Shown piece by piece: positions 27,983 through 38,876 of a DNA stretch of 64,000 nt. A program made the translations under genes and the position numbers. The stretch is from assembly GCF_001263205.1 (NCBI RefSeq), contig NZ_CP012333.1:9467501-9531500 (forward strand), in the 5' to 3' direction. Origin of the DNA: Labilithrix luteola (GTDB taxonomy: Bacteria > Myxococcota_A > Polyangia > Polyangiales > Polyangiaceae). Positions within the stretch are counted from its first letter, which is position 1. The number at the start of each line of letters is the position of its first letter. A model generated the notes under the pieces. The model saw only the letters and a program-made list of their open reading frames with translations, was not told the DNA's origin and made no database searches.

Positions 27983-30427
27983 TCAGGTAGTGGGCTGATC
28001 GGGCGGAAGCGAGCTCGTGACGAGCTTCGAGGGCGTCTCGCTCGTGATGCACCAGAGCTGATAGGCCGCGCGCGTCGCACCGACGTACAAGGCCTGACGC
28101 GCTTGGGGCGTCTCCGGGTAGCTCGCGGCGGTGGTGTCGAGCAGGATGACCTCGTCGAACTCGAGGCCCTTCGTCTGGCGAACGTCGGTGACGTCGAAGC
28201 CGCGTTCCCAGGTGAAGTCCTGGCGACGCACGCGCCGCACGTTGGGGACCTCCGCACGCATGAGGCCTTCGTAGTAGACCTCCGCCTGCTGCGGGAAGCG
28301 CGTGAGAAGTGCGACGTTCGCGTCCGGCTCGTCGAGCGCGAGCTCGCGAAGGGCGTCGGCGAGGAACGCCACCGCTTCGCCGGTCGAGCCGAACGTGAAG
28401 AGCTCGACGGGCGGACCATGACGGTTCGCAATCGGCTCGGCTTCGTGCGCGAGCGGTCCGAGGACGCCCTGCGCGAACGACGTGATCTCGGCGGTCGAGC
28501 GGTAGCTGACCTTGAGCGGCTCGATCATGCCGGCGCCGCCCGGAACGCCGAGCTCCTTGAGCGTCGCGTCCCAATCGAAGGCGACGTGGACGTCGTCTTC
28601 CTCGCGCATGCGCTGGGCCACGTCGCCCGCGAGCGTGACGGAGAGCTGGCTCGGATCATGGGCATCGTCCTTGGTGCCCGACGCGAGATCGAGGAGGATC
28701 TTGAGCTCGACCGGGCTCGCGTCCTGCACTTCGTCGACGAAGAGGTGGCTGACCGTGAGCGGGTTGCCCTGAACGTCGAGGAGCGGGCCGCGGAGCACCT
28801 GGAAGAGGCGCAGGATGAGCGGGTAGTCCTCGGAATCCAGCGACGCGGTGGCGCCGTCGCGCTCCCCTTCCACGCGGATGCGCGCCTGACGCACGCACCA
28901 CTCGTGAACCTGATCGAGCTGCCCCTTACCGAAGTAGCTCCCGAAGTGCTTGTCGAGGCGTGCGCGGTTCGTGGTGACGTCGTCCCACGAGGCGAGCACG
29001 GCGCGCGAGTCGCTCCGCATCTCCTGACCGAGAGCGACGACCGCACTGCGCGTGACCTCGGGCAGGCCCGAGCCGGACGTTTTGCCGAGCTCGCGCTTGC
29101 CGGCCACCCACTGCGAGAGCTGCGTGACCCGGCGATCGGGCGCGCCCTTCGAGGCCTTCCATGCCTGAACGACCAGCTTGCCGTCGGGCCACCTGGCCAT
29201 CGCCGCTTCGACCTTCGTGTCGAGACGCGCGGTGACCTCGCTCGCGATCTCGTCGACGGCGAGAAGCATCGCGGGGTGGTTCTTCACGCGCGACACGAGC
29301 GGCGGGGTCTCGTCGCTGATGGCGCTCGGAAGCTTCGGGAAGATGTCGTGCAGCACGCGCACCGACCAGCGCGCGAACGTCATGACGGGCACGCCCGAGA
29401 CGCCGAGCTCCGGAAGAACGCGGCTCGTGTAGTGGATGAGCGCCTCGTTGGGGACGATGACGAGCATGCGCTCCGGCCGGAACCGATTCGGGCTGGAGGC
29501 ATGGAGGAAGGCCACGCGGTGGAGACCGACCGTGGTCTTGCCGCTGCCGGCGCTGCCCTGGATGGCGACGAGGCCCGTGCCAGGACGCGTGATGAGATCG
29601 TACTGCTCCTTGTCGAGCATGGCGGCGATCGCCGGAAGGAGACGATCGGGCGAGGTCGACTTGTTGATGCGCTCCGGCGCTGCGGCTGTCGCAGAGCGCT
29701 CGCGCCCCGGCAGCCGGAGGCGCGCCGTCTGCGGCTCGGCCCGACGCCAAAGGCCGCTCGCATCACGCACGAACGTGCCCTGCGGCGAGGTCACCTTGCG
29801 AAGCTCACCATCGACGATGGCCACGGTACGACGCGCGGTGACGGTTCCCTCGACCAGCTGATCGCCCAGCGTCTCCTCGTAGGAGTCCTCTTCGCGGTAG
29901 CGGTAGAAGATCCGACTGACCGGCGCGTTACGCCAGTCGACGATGCGGACGCCGGAGCCGGCGTCGACGTATTGGCGCGAGCCGACGAGGATGTCGCGAC
30001 GGCGCTCTTTGCTCCCGGCGCGGCCGCGCACGTTGACGCTTTCTTCGAGCCTCAGATGAGCGAAGTACGGCGTCTTGCGATCGACGGCGCCGGACGATGC
30101 CTTGCCTCGCTGCGCCCTGAGCGCGCCGAGGTGGTGCATCTGCTCGAGCAGGGCCGGAAGATCTTCGGGCTTGGCGGACGCGGCGGCGTCGCGAAGCTCG
30201 AGCAAGCGGCGGTCGTCTTCGGCGAGCAGCTCTGCCAGGTTCGGGGCGCCAGGCGGCGTCGAACCGGTTGCGCTAGCGTCGGCTGACGGCTGGGCTTCGG
30301 GCCCGAGCGCCTTTGCGACGACCTCGAGCAAGCGCAGCTCTTCGCGGACGATTCGCGTCGCCTCTGCGTCGTCTTCGAGGCCAAGGACCTGGGGTTCGTC
30401 GGATCGGGCTTCAGATGCGTCGGACAC
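27983..30427 (-). CDS. helD: HelD/UvrD-like superfamily 1 helicase
   Basis: The 814-residue protein begins with a helical, acidic coiled-coil (DAEATRIVREELRLLEVVAKAL) and a YFAHLRLEES region, then helicase motifs: IQGSAGSGKTTVGLHRVAFL (Walker A), VIVPNEALIHYTSRVLPELGV cut as motif Ia, SHLFVDEVQDASPVELKILL (DExQ), SYRST (motif IV region), RRQDFTWERGFDV and the QTKGLEFDEVILLD motif V. The central insertion fits HelD proteins, which bind RNA polymerase and remove it from DNA. A stand-alone UvrD-like enzyme is the alternative. GTG 30427 was chosen; GTG 30448 in frame would add 7 residues. A TATGTG hexamer lies 11 nt upstream. It stops 55 nt before the gpsA promoter. Confidence 0.88.
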   Translation of the reverse strand: MSDASEARSDEPQVLGLEDDAEATRIVREELRLLEVVAKALGPEAQPSADASATGSTPPGAPNLAELLAEDDRRLLELRDAAASAKPEDLPALLEQMHHLGALRAQRGKASSGAVDRKTPYFAHLRLEESVNVRGRAGSKERRRDILVGSRQYVDAGSGVRIVDWRNAPVSRIFYRYREEDSYEETLGDQLVEGTVTARRTVAIVDGELRKVTSPQGTFVRDASGLWRRAEPQTARLRLPGRERSATAAAPERINKSTSPDRLLPAIAAMLDKEQYDLITRPGTGLVAIQGSAGSGKTTVGLHRVAFLHASSPNRFRPERMLVIVPNEALIHYTSRVLPELGVSGVPVMTFARWSVRVLHDIFPKLPSAISDETPPLVSRVKNHPAMLLAVDEIASEVTARLDTKVEAAMARWPDGKLVVQAWKASKGAPDRRVTQLSQWVAGKRELGKTSGSGLPEVTRSAVVALGQEMRSDSRAVLASWDDVTTNRARLDKHFGSYFGKGQLDQVHEWCVRQARIRVEGERDGATASLDSEDYPLILRLFQVLRGPLLDVQGNPLTVSHLFVDEVQDASPVELKILLDLASGTKDDAHDPSQLSVTLAGDVAQRMREEDDVHVAFDWDATLKELGVPGGAGMIEPLKVSYRSTAEITSFAQGVLGPLAHEAEPIANRHGPPVELFTFGSTGEAVAFLADALRELALDEPDANVALLTRFPQQAEVYYEGLMRAEVPNVRRVRRQDFTWERGFDVTDVRQTKGLEFDEVILLDTTAASYPETPQARQALYVGATRAAYQLWCITSETPSKLVTSSLPPDQPTT

Positions 30428-30554
30428 GGGAACGTGCCCACATAGCACCTGGAAAGCGGGATAAGAAGGGACAGGAGTGTGGCGCCCCCCTGAAATCCGG
30501 TGCCCGCGAAGGCAGGCATCCTCAGGAGGACGAGAGGACGAGCGCGAACGAGCG

Positions 30555-31322
30555 CTAGAGGATCAGCTGCTCGCCGAGACGCAGGACCGAGAGGTTCACG
30601 CCCTTGAGCTTGGCGCACTGCTCCTCGACCTGTCGCTGGAAGGCCGGTTTGATGTGGTAGAGCAGCGTCGGAAGATCGGCCGGGCGGACGTACTTCATCA
30701 GGTCCGCGTGAAGCGTCTTCGGCGTGTGGTGCCCGCTCACCGTGGCGATGCGCTGCTGCTCGTTCGGGAAGCTGACTTCCATCAGCAGGGCGCGAAGGTC
30801 CTTCTCCTTCGAGAGCACCTCCCAGAGTCGATCCGTCGGCCCGGTGTCGCCGCTGTACGCCATCGAGGCGCCGTTCTTGTCGACGATGAACGCGCAGGTG
30901 TCGATCGTGTGGTTCACTTCGATCGCGCGGACTCCATAGCCGGCGATCTCCACGCGCTTTTCGGGCTTGAGGACCTTGTACCGGATGGTGGGGTGCTTCT
31001 TCGACGGAATGGCCGCAAAATCAGGCCAAAGGAGGTTGTTGAAGAAGTGGGTCTTGAGGACGTCGATCGTCCCCTGGACGCCCACGACGAGGAGCGGCTC
31101 GCAGCCGAGCTGCACGCGGTTGTCCGCGATGGTGGCGAGGTCTCGGATGTGGTCGAGATGGGCGTGGCTGACGAGCACCGCTTCGAGCTTGGCTTGCAAG
31201 CCGAGGTCGAGGCCGCTCGTGAGCGAGCCGGCATCGATGGCGAGCCGGTCGTCGAGGAGGAACGCGCTCGTGCGGTGCTTCGGAGTCTCCCCACCGTGGC
31301 ATCCGACTACGCGGAGCTGCAC
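30555..31322 (-). CDS. Class II cyclic-nucleotide phosphodiesterase (MBL fold)
   Basis: The 255-residue protein matches the PDEase II family. It has a metallo-beta-lactamase fold with AFLLDDRLAIDAGS, the HxHxDH motif SHAHLDHIRDLATI, EVNHTIDTCAFIVD, YSGDTGPTDRLW and FPNEQQRIATVSGHHTP. These enzymes hydrolyse 3',5'-cyclic AMP or GMP and resemble yeast PDE1 and Dictyostelium PDE. A cyclic nucleotide role is family inference; other MBL hydrolases share the metal motif. The GTG at 31322 has GGAG 7 nt upstream. It is divergent from the thioredoxin gene, 122 nt away, and has no obvious neighbour partner. Confidence 0.88.
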   Translation of the reverse strand: MQLRVVGCHGGETPKHRTSAFLLDDRLAIDAGSLTSGLDLGLQAKLEAVLVSHAHLDHIRDLATIADNRVQLGCEPLLVVGVQGTIDVLKTHFFNNLLWPDFAAIPSKKHPTIRYKVLKPEKRVEIAGYGVRAIEVNHTIDTCAFIVDKNGASMAYSGDTGPTDRLWEVLSKEKDLRALLMEVSFPNEQQRIATVSGHHTPKTLHADLMKYVRPADLPTLLYHIKPAFQRQVEEQCAKLKGVNLSVLRLGEQLIL

Positions 31323-31444
31323 GGATCGCTCCAGAGACTGTGGACTTGGGGGCTCATCGGCTGACAGGAGCTTAGCCGCGAGTTTTCCAGCAAGTCAAAA
31401 ACCGGCCCCCACAATTCTCGCGGTTAACTGTAGACTCCTCGGTC

Positions 31445-31993
31445 ATGCGCATGCGAATCCCGGCGAAGCTCGCCGCTCTCTCAGCTCTCTCGTTGTTCGC
31501 GCTCGCAGGGCTCCCCGCCTGCGGTGGCGAAGGTGCAAAAGACGCTACGAGTGCGAAAGACTCGGGCAAAGGCATCAAGGAGGGGGACAAGGCGCCGACC
31601 TTCTCGATCGATTCGCTGAACGGTCAGGGCAAGGTTGCCGTCGCCCCCGGCAAGGTCACGCTCGTCGACTTCTGGGCAACGTGGTGTGAGCCCTGCAAGA
31701 AGTCGTTCCCGAAGTACCAGGACCTTTACACGAAGTACAAGGCGAGCGGCCTCGAGATCGCTGCGGTTTCTGTCGACGACGAGAAGGGCGGCATCCCCGA
31801 CTTCGCCAAGACGCATGGCGCGAAGTTCCCGGTCGGCTGGGACGAGGGCCACAAGATCGCCGACCAGTACAAGCCCGAGAACATGCCGTCGATGTACATC
31901 GTCGGTAAGGACGGCATGGTGAAGCACGTCCACAAGGGCTACCACGACGGTGAAGAGGCCGAGATCGACAAGGAGATCAAGGAGCTTCTCTGA
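31445..31993 (+). CDS. TlpA/ResA-like thioredoxin lipoprotein
   Basis: The 182-residue product has a signal with lipobox LPAC, then a thioredoxin fold with VTLVDFWATWCEPCKKSFP (CEPC redox pair) and the cis-Pro region PENMPSMYIVGKDG. It is anchored in a membrane outside the cytoplasm and may reduce disulfides for cytochrome c maturation or general protein quality control. A -10-like TAGACT (31431-31436) lies 8 nt before the ATG. A rho-independent terminator follows the gene (32071-32100). Confidence 0.9.
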   Translation: MRMRIPAKLAALSALSLFALAGLPACGGEGAKDATSAKDSGKGIKEGDKAPTFSIDSLNGQGKVAVAPGKVTLVDFWATWCEPCKKSFPKYQDLYTKYKASGLEIAAVSVDDEKGGIPDFAKTHGAKFPVGWDEGHKIADQYKPENMPSMYIVGKDGMVKHVHKGYHDGEEAEIDKEIKELL

Positions 31994-32070
31994 TTCCGTT
32001 CGCGTCGTTTCCAGCTTTTCGAAGCTCCGACTTCCCGCTCGCGTACGACCTCGAATCGACGCGAACCATG

Positions 32071-32100
32071 GGCCCCAGCGCTGCCGTGCTGGGGCCTTTT
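32071..32100 (+). terminator. Rho-independent terminator of the thioredoxin gene
   Basis: GGCCCCAGC (32071-32079) and GCTGGGGCC (32088-32096) form a perfect 9-bp stem with an 8-nt loop, followed by TTTT. It lies 78 nt after the stop codon of the thioredoxin gene. Confidence 0.85.
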
Positions 32101-32145
32101 GCGTTTCTAAGGCGCGGTCGGCGCAGGCGGCACGACCGCCTCGCG

Positions 32146-34398
32146 TCACTGCTGCACGAGGTCGGTCATCCACGAAACGTCCGGGAGACCGGCTCCGACC
32201 AGCGGCTGCCACTCGGCGTCCGTGAGCCGTTGGAAGCTCTCCGTGATCTTCTCGTGGTAGCTCGAGGTGAGGCCAACGTAAGCCCGCGGACCCGAGCACG
32301 TCTCGACGGTCACCACCATCGCGCGGGGCGTTCCCGTTCCGACGTGAAGGACGCGACCGACCGGCGATCCACCTTCGTCGGTCGGCTGCGTGTGGACGTC
32401 GGCGACGACGGGATCGAACTCGATCGCGAGCGCCCGATTGAAGAAGAGCTGGGCGTACCAGCCGTCGAAGTCGGCGAGCGACCCGCAGCCCTGAGTGAAG
32501 GTGAGCTGGTTCACGAACGCGAGCTGCTCGGCCGTGTGAGGAGCGCCCGTGCGCTGGTTCTTGGCCATCGCCTCGAGGATGCCCGCCACGGAGCGCAGCT
32601 TGTCGAAATACGTGGTGATCGCGGAAACCGAGGCAGGGTTCGGGAGGTTTGCGTTCGCGATCGCCGCCGTGCCGCGCGATGCAAAGGCCGCGAGCTTCGC
32701 ATAGAACTCCGGGTACGGCTCGACGTACGCGTCGGGATACTCGCAGCTTGCCGCGCCCGTGTACGACTGCTTCGTGTAGAGGATCGTGTCGTGCCGTAGC
32801 TCGGCCCAGGATGCCAGCTGGGTGTTGAGCAGACGACGACCCCAGGGCTCGGTGCCGGTCACGCGCGGCAGGCCGGCCGCTCCAGGATCGGAGATGGTGC
32901 TGGCCGTGGGCGACAGCGTGCGGAGCAGCGAGAGCCACTCCGTGTAGAGACTGCCCTCCCAGTACTCCTGCGGATGGGCATCGGCAAGAACGCGCATCGA
33001 GGCCAGGTCCGGAGCATACGAGTAGCGCGTGAGCTCGGGGCCGAGCAGCATGCCCGCGTGGTCGTTGCCGAGCGCGGCGAAGCCGATGTCGAGCGGGTTC
33101 GGCATCATGCGCATGGCGTTGCCGTGGGCCACGCGATCGTAGACGACGTTCGAGAAGACATGGCTGTCGAGGACGTAGCGCTGTCCAAGAAGGAGGAACG
33201 TGCTCGAGAGCGGCATCGTCCCGCTCCCGAGGCCGTTGACCATGATCTGGCTGGAGATGCGCTGCGCGCCGTACCCGCCGTTGACGACGGCTTGCGCGAT
33301 GGCGGTGTCGGACACTCCGGTGAGCGAGGCGGCGTCGGACAGGTGGAGATCGGCAAGGAGGCTATCGAGCTGCGGCAGCGTCATGTTGTCGGGTTCGCCG
33401 ACGAACGCTCCGATGACGGAGTCGATGTTCTGCCAGTTGGACAAGCCGGCACCGTCGATGAGCGCGCGCAGCACGTAGGCCGCCTCGAGCTGTGAACGGC
33501 GGAAGACCTGCGTGTGATCGGGCTGGGTCTCGAGAATGCGGAACTCGATGCGCCCGAGCCACATGGTGGCGCGGAAGTACGTTTGAAGCGCCGTCGACTC
33601 GGTGTAGTGGCCGCGCGGCTTGAACTGCGAAAAGTCGATGTCGCGGTCGACGCCGAAGAGCTCGATGTTGCGCATCCCCTCCCCGGCCGTCGCGCCATCG
33701 AACAAGGCCTTGGCGGAGGTCGCGTCTCCACCTGCCACAGGCGGAGAGAATGTGCCGTCGAGGAGGCTCGCGGCGACCGAGAGATACAGATCCGCATTGG
33801 CGCGCGCGGCCGCCGGAAAGGCTGCTCCACCGCCCGCGGCGAGCGACGCACGCATACCTGCGAGGAGATCGTGCAGCTTCGGACGAAGCGATTCTCCCTC
33901 GACGAGCTTCAAGATGTCGTCGAACGAGTCGTGGACGGCGTAGAGAATCGAGTCGGCCGAGAGGTAGACCGGCAGATCGTCGGCGTAGATGGTTTCGTAG
34001 CCGTAGATGAACGACGGGAAGCGCTTGCGGTTCGTCGTCACGAAGCCGTTCGCGCCGAGCGCCGACTTCTCGGTATCGGTGAGCGCGAAGCTCGACGAAC
34101 CAACGAGGTCGAGCCCGTGGGCCGTGAGCGGGTCGTAGCCGAGCGATGTGACGAACGGCACGTTGTACTTCGCGGCGAATCCCGCGGCGTCGAGGTTCTT
34201 CACCTCGTCGAGCCGCGCTTGCATGGCATCGAGCTCCGCCTGTCGCGCCGGCGAGATCGTGGTGGAGACGGCCTTCCCGCCGCCGTCCGCATGCGACGAC
34301 GACGGCCCTGATGACTGGCCCGAGCTGCACCCGAGGGCCATCGCTCCAATGACGACGCTTACTCCAAACGCCCGCAGCGCTCTTCGCAGGTTTCGCAT
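32146..34398 (-). CDS. DUF3160 lipoprotein
   Basis: The 750-residue product has a basic N-terminus, the lipobox ALGC, an Asp/Gly/Ser-rich spacer and a long domain that fits DUF3160: FIYGYETIYADDLPVYLSAD, then ILYAVHDSFDDILKLVEGE. No catalytic motif is obvious and the biochemical role is unknown. Related proteins are predicted to be surface or periplasmic. ATG 34398 was chosen for its position before the signal peptide and an AAGAGG element just upstream; the frame is also open for 13 codons above it. It lies 233 nt downstream of groEL on the same strand, but the groESL terminator separates them. Confidence 0.82.
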   Translation of the reverse strand: MRNLRRALRAFGVSVVIGAMALGCSSGQSSGPSSSHADGGGKAVSTTISPARQAELDAMQARLDEVKNLDAAGFAAKYNVPFVTSLGYDPLTAHGLDLVGSSSFALTDTEKSALGANGFVTTNRKRFPSFIYGYETIYADDLPVYLSADSILYAVHDSFDDILKLVEGESLRPKLHDLLAGMRASLAAGGGAAFPAAARANADLYLSVAASLLDGTFSPPVAGGDATSAKALFDGATAGEGMRNIELFGVDRDIDFSQFKPRGHYTESTALQTYFRATMWLGRIEFRILETQPDHTQVFRRSQLEAAYVLRALIDGAGLSNWQNIDSVIGAFVGEPDNMTLPQLDSLLADLHLSDAASLTGVSDTAIAQAVVNGGYGAQRISSQIMVNGLGSGTMPLSSTFLLLGQRYVLDSHVFSNVVYDRVAHGNAMRMMPNPLDIGFAALGNDHAGMLLGPELTRYSYAPDLASMRVLADAHPQEYWEGSLYTEWLSLLRTLSPTASTISDPGAAGLPRVTGTEPWGRRLLNTQLASWAELRHDTILYTKQSYTGAASCEYPDAYVEPYPEFYAKLAAFASRGTAAIANANLPNPASVSAITTYFDKLRSVAGILEAMAKNQRTGAPHTAEQLAFVNQLTFTQGCGSLADFDGWYAQLFFNRALAIEFDPVVADVHTQPTDEGGSPVGRVLHVGTGTPRAMVVTVETCSGPRAYVGLTSSYHEKITESFQRLTDAEWQPLVGAGLPDVSWMTDLVQQ

Positions 34399-34587
34399 CG
34401 CCTCTTCGCCTTTCGCGCGCGCTGAGGAGCAAACCATGTGCCTTCGCGGGGCGCGGATTTCTCAGGGCGTCGCGGGGGACGTGACACAGATCGGCACGCG
34501 AATCGCGGCGAACGGATCATGCGCAGTGAATCACCACAGGGGCCCTCCCTGCCGCGTCGCAAGCGCGGATGTAGGCGCGTGCGCGGA

Positions 34588-34625
34588 CAAAAAGAAGAGA
34601 GCCCCGGCTCTGCACCGAGGCTCTC
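34588..34625 (-). terminator. groESL terminator
   Basis: On the minus strand GAGAGCCTCGG pairs with CCGGGGCTCTC (one T-G wobble) around a 7-base loop, followed by TTCTTTTT. It is located 38 nt after the groEL stop. In plus-strand coordinates the stem arms are 34597-34607 and 34615-34625. Confidence 0.88.
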
Positions 34626-34662
34626 GTCCGTGTCGGCTTTAGGAGTCAGCCGGCAGCTTCGA

Positions 34663-36339
<1,677 letters not shown>

Positions 36340-36360
36340 GACTGGTCTCTCCTCTTCGAA

Positions 36361-36651
36361 TTACTTGGTGAAGACCGCGAGGACGTCTTCCTCACGAAGG
36401 AGCACGAGCTCCTCGCCTTCGACCTTGACCTCGGTGCCCGAGTACTTGCCGAACAGGACCTTGTCGCCTTCCTTCACGTCGAGGGCGACGACCTTGCCGT
36501 TCTTGAGCGCCTTGCCGGAACCGACGGCCACGACGACACCCTCGAGCGGCTTCTCCTTCGCGGTGTCGGGGATGATGATCCCTCCCTTGGTCTTCTCTTC
36601 TTCCTGCGTGCGCTTGACGACGAGCCGGTCGGCGAGGGGGCGAATCTTCAT
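36361..36651 (-). CDS. groES: Co-chaperonin GroES (HSP10)
   Basis: The 96-residue product begins MKIRPLADRLVVKRTQ and has GGIIIPDTAKEKPLEGVVVA, then the mobile-loop region and VEGEELVLLREEDVLAVF. It caps GroEL rings. It is the first gene of groESL, transcribed from the promoter at 36734-36761. Confidence 0.98.
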   Translation of the reverse strand: MKIRPLADRLVVKRTQEEEKTKGGIIIPDTAKEKPLEGVVVAVGSGKALKNGKVVALDVKEGDKVLFGKYSGTEVKVEGEELVLLREEDVLAVFTK

Positions 36652-36691
36652 GAGCTAATTCCCGTGGTTGAGGTGCGTGCCTGGGCGCTTG

Positions 36692-36718
36692 CTAGCACTC
36701 GTATGGGGTGAGTGCCAG
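36692..36718 (-). promoter_or_regulatory. CIRCE operator (HrcA binding site) for groESL
   Basis: CTAGCACTC-N9-GAGTGCCAG agrees with the consensus TTAGCACTC-N9-GAGTGCTAA at 15 of 18 arm positions. It lies between the promoter and the groES start, the normal location for repression by HrcA until heat shock. No hrcA gene is in the window. Confidence 0.85.
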
Positions 36719-36733
36719 AACCGGGCGCGGGCA

Positions 36734-36761
36734 AACCTATGCCTCTGAAACGCGACGTCAA
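36734..36761 (-). promoter_or_regulatory. groESL promoter
   Basis: On the minus strand TTGACG (36761-36756) and TAGGTT (36739-36734) have a 16-base spacer. The CIRCE element begins about 15 bases downstream, so a bound repressor would block the polymerase. Confidence 0.6.
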
Positions 36762-36943
36762 GGGCGCGGACGCGATCAATGCTCGCGCTTGTCGTGCGAC
36801 ACCGGGCCGACACGTCACATCGGAAAATGCGCACGGGACAAAGCGCCCTCGATGAGCTCTCGAAAACATAATGGTTCTGCTGGCTTGATTGCTGCGTAGG
36901 CATCTCCGCCAGGGCTGCGCGGCCAGCCCGGCAGAGGTGAGTG

Positions 36944-38671
36944 ATGGCGGCAAAAGTTCGCAAAGGAAACCAGCAGGCCGGGGGTGGCGAGGTCCGTCCG
37001 CCCCCTGAGGCCCTCCCCGTGAACCCGGGCCAGATGGTGGCGGCCCGTTATCGAGTGGAAGAGCTTCTTTCATCGAGCCCATCCGGCGTGACCGTGGCCG
37101 CGCGCCACGTACACCTCCGTAAGCCGGTCACGCTCAAACTGCTGGCGGCGTATACCCCCGAGCAAACCGAGGCGGTCGAGCAGCGCCTCGGTCGAGCCCG
37201 TGCGGCCGCCGATCTGCACGGCGAGCACGTCGTGCCCATCGTCGAGATCGGCAACACCGACGATGGGATGAACTTCGTCGCGACTGAGCGCCTCGAAGGG
37301 ACCACGCTCGAGGAAGAGCTCGAGGCGCGGGAGCAGCTCCCCTTCCCCGAGGCCACGCGCTGGATCCTCGAGGCTTGTGAGGGCCTCGCCGAAGCGCATG
37401 CCGCGGGCATCATCCACGGCGACATCCGTCCGAAGAACCTCCTGCTGTCGGACGTCGCCAAGAAGCGTCGTGAAACGGGGGCTGCGCCTGGCGCACCGTT
37501 TCCTCCGCGCGTTCTGAAGATCCTCGACTTCGGCATGACCAGCCCGATCGCGTCGATGGGCGACGAGGGCACGTCGGCGTTCGTCGCGACGCCCGCGTAC
37601 CTCGCTCCGGAACAGATCCGCGAGCCCGAACGCGTAGGCCCGCACTCGGACGTGTGGGCGCTCGGCGTCATCCTCTACGAGCTCATCACCGGCAAGCGTC
37701 CGTTCAACGCAGACACGCCGTCAGGGGTACTCGTCGCCGTCATCTTCGACACCGCGCCGCTGCTGACCGACGCGCCTTACGAGCTCGCACGCGTCGTGAA
37801 CCAGTGCCTTTCGAAGGAGCCGGAGAAGCGCCCGGAATCCATCGAGGACCTCGCGACCAAGCTTGCGCCCTTCGCCGGTGAGGAAGGCGCGCGCAGCGTC
37901 GAACGAATCAAGAAGCTGCTCGCGGCCGTCAAGGACAAGTCCGGCATGCGGAAGCGTCCGAATGCGTCGCCGGCGAAGGTCGAGCCCGAGCCGTTCTTCT
38001 GGCCCACACGAAAGTCGCTCCGCACCGCGCGCGCCGAGCAAAAGGCGGCGAAGAAGGCGAAGGCTCTCGTCGTTCCGGCCATCACGTTGCCCGCGATCCG
38101 CGCGTTCGCGGAGCGGAAGCTTGCCGGCCAACGCCCCGGCGCGACCGCGTTCGCCGCGGTGGCCATCGGCGTCGTGCTGATGCGCACGCTGCTCTCCGAA
38201 GCTCCGGTCGAAGACGCGCCGCCGATGGAGGTCGCGCCTCGGGATGCCCTCCCCATCATGCCGTTCGTTCCGAGCATCGAGCCGGATCGGAGCGAGTCGT
38301 CCGAGACCGCAGCGCCTCCTCCGCCCACGACTCGGCCCACGGCGCCTTCGGTTCCGAAGGCCAACGCGTCGACGAAGCCCGCGTCGCGTTCCTCGATCAT
38401 TCGCGTTCCGCCCTGGCCGACGACGAACACCACGCCCACGCCGGCGCCAGCGGCACCGCCGCCGCTCGCGCCTCCGGGGATGGTCGCGAGCCCGCGGAAC
38501 GTTCCGACAGGGCCCGCCTACCCTCCCGGGCCGACGACCACGACGACGCGCCCGAACACGCCGCCTCAAGGCTCGCGCGCCGGCCGACTTCCTCGCGGGC
38601 TGCCGGCGACGCGTGACGGAGGGCCACAAACCGCAGCGAGACCACCGGTCACGCCTACGCCTGCCCGATGA
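36944..38671 (+). CDS. Serine/threonine protein kinase-like protein with membrane segment
   Basis: The 575-residue product has a kinase domain (residues 30-310) with Lys65 in VTLKLL, the catalytic loop IIHGDIRPKN (Asp160, Asn165), DFG at 195, the activation/APE region PAYLAPEQIREPE and DVWALGVILYELITGKRPF. Two points are unusual. The Gly-rich loop is replaced by LLSSSPSGVTVAAR without GxGxxG, and HRD reads HGD. Asp and DFG are kept, so activity is possible but weakened ATP binding is likely. A membrane helix (AAVAIGVVLMRTLL, near residue 410) and a Pro/Thr-rich tail follow. ATG 36944 has AGAGGTGA immediately upstream (36933-36940). Myxobacteria have many such kinases. Confidence 0.85.
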   Translation: MAAKVRKGNQQAGGGEVRPPPEALPVNPGQMVAARYRVEELLSSSPSGVTVAARHVHLRKPVTLKLLAAYTPEQTEAVEQRLGRARAAADLHGEHVVPIVEIGNTDDGMNFVATERLEGTTLEEELEAREQLPFPEATRWILEACEGLAEAHAAGIIHGDIRPKNLLLSDVAKKRRETGAAPGAPFPPRVLKILDFGMTSPIASMGDEGTSAFVATPAYLAPEQIREPERVGPHSDVWALGVILYELITGKRPFNADTPSGVLVAVIFDTAPLLTDAPYELARVVNQCLSKEPEKRPESIEDLATKLAPFAGEEGARSVERIKKLLAAVKDKSGMRKRPNASPAKVEPEPFFWPTRKSLRTARAEQKAAKKAKALVVPAITLPAIRAFAERKLAGQRPGATAFAAVAIGVVLMRTLLSEAPVEDAPPMEVAPRDALPIMPFVPSIEPDRSESSETAAPPPPTTRPTAPSVPKANASTKPASRSSIIRVPPWPTTNTTPTPAPAAPPPLAPPGMVASPRNVPTGPAYPPGPTTTTTRPNTPPQGSRAGRLPRGLPATRDGGPQTAARPPVTPTPAR

Positions 38672-38763
38672 AGCGCGAGCATGCGAATCACCGAGCACGG
38701 AGGGCCAAACGCCGAGGGCCAAGCGCCGAACCGCACAATCGTAACGTCGTGCAATTCATTGTG

Positions 38764-38791
38764 TTGACAATGGATACGATGAAGCTATGGT
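38764..38791 (+). promoter_or_regulatory. Strong promoter of the tRNA cluster
   Basis: A perfect TTGACA (38764-38769) with a 16-base spacer is followed by TATGGT (38786-38791). The first tRNA begins about 85 nt downstream. The -35 box sits inside an inverted repeat, CATTG-TGTTGA-CAATG. Confidence 0.7.
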
Positions 38792-38876
38792 GCGCGAGCC
38801 CTCGGCGCACTGGGTGAACAACCCAACGCCGGACCGGACCGTGATCCAGGAGTAATTTTCTGGGTTTGCGTGATGG

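Noticed and set aside
28103..30286. Long plus-strand open frame opposite the HelD-like helicase
   Set aside because: It mirrors the helicase codons and encodes no recognisable domain. The helicase motifs are unambiguous.
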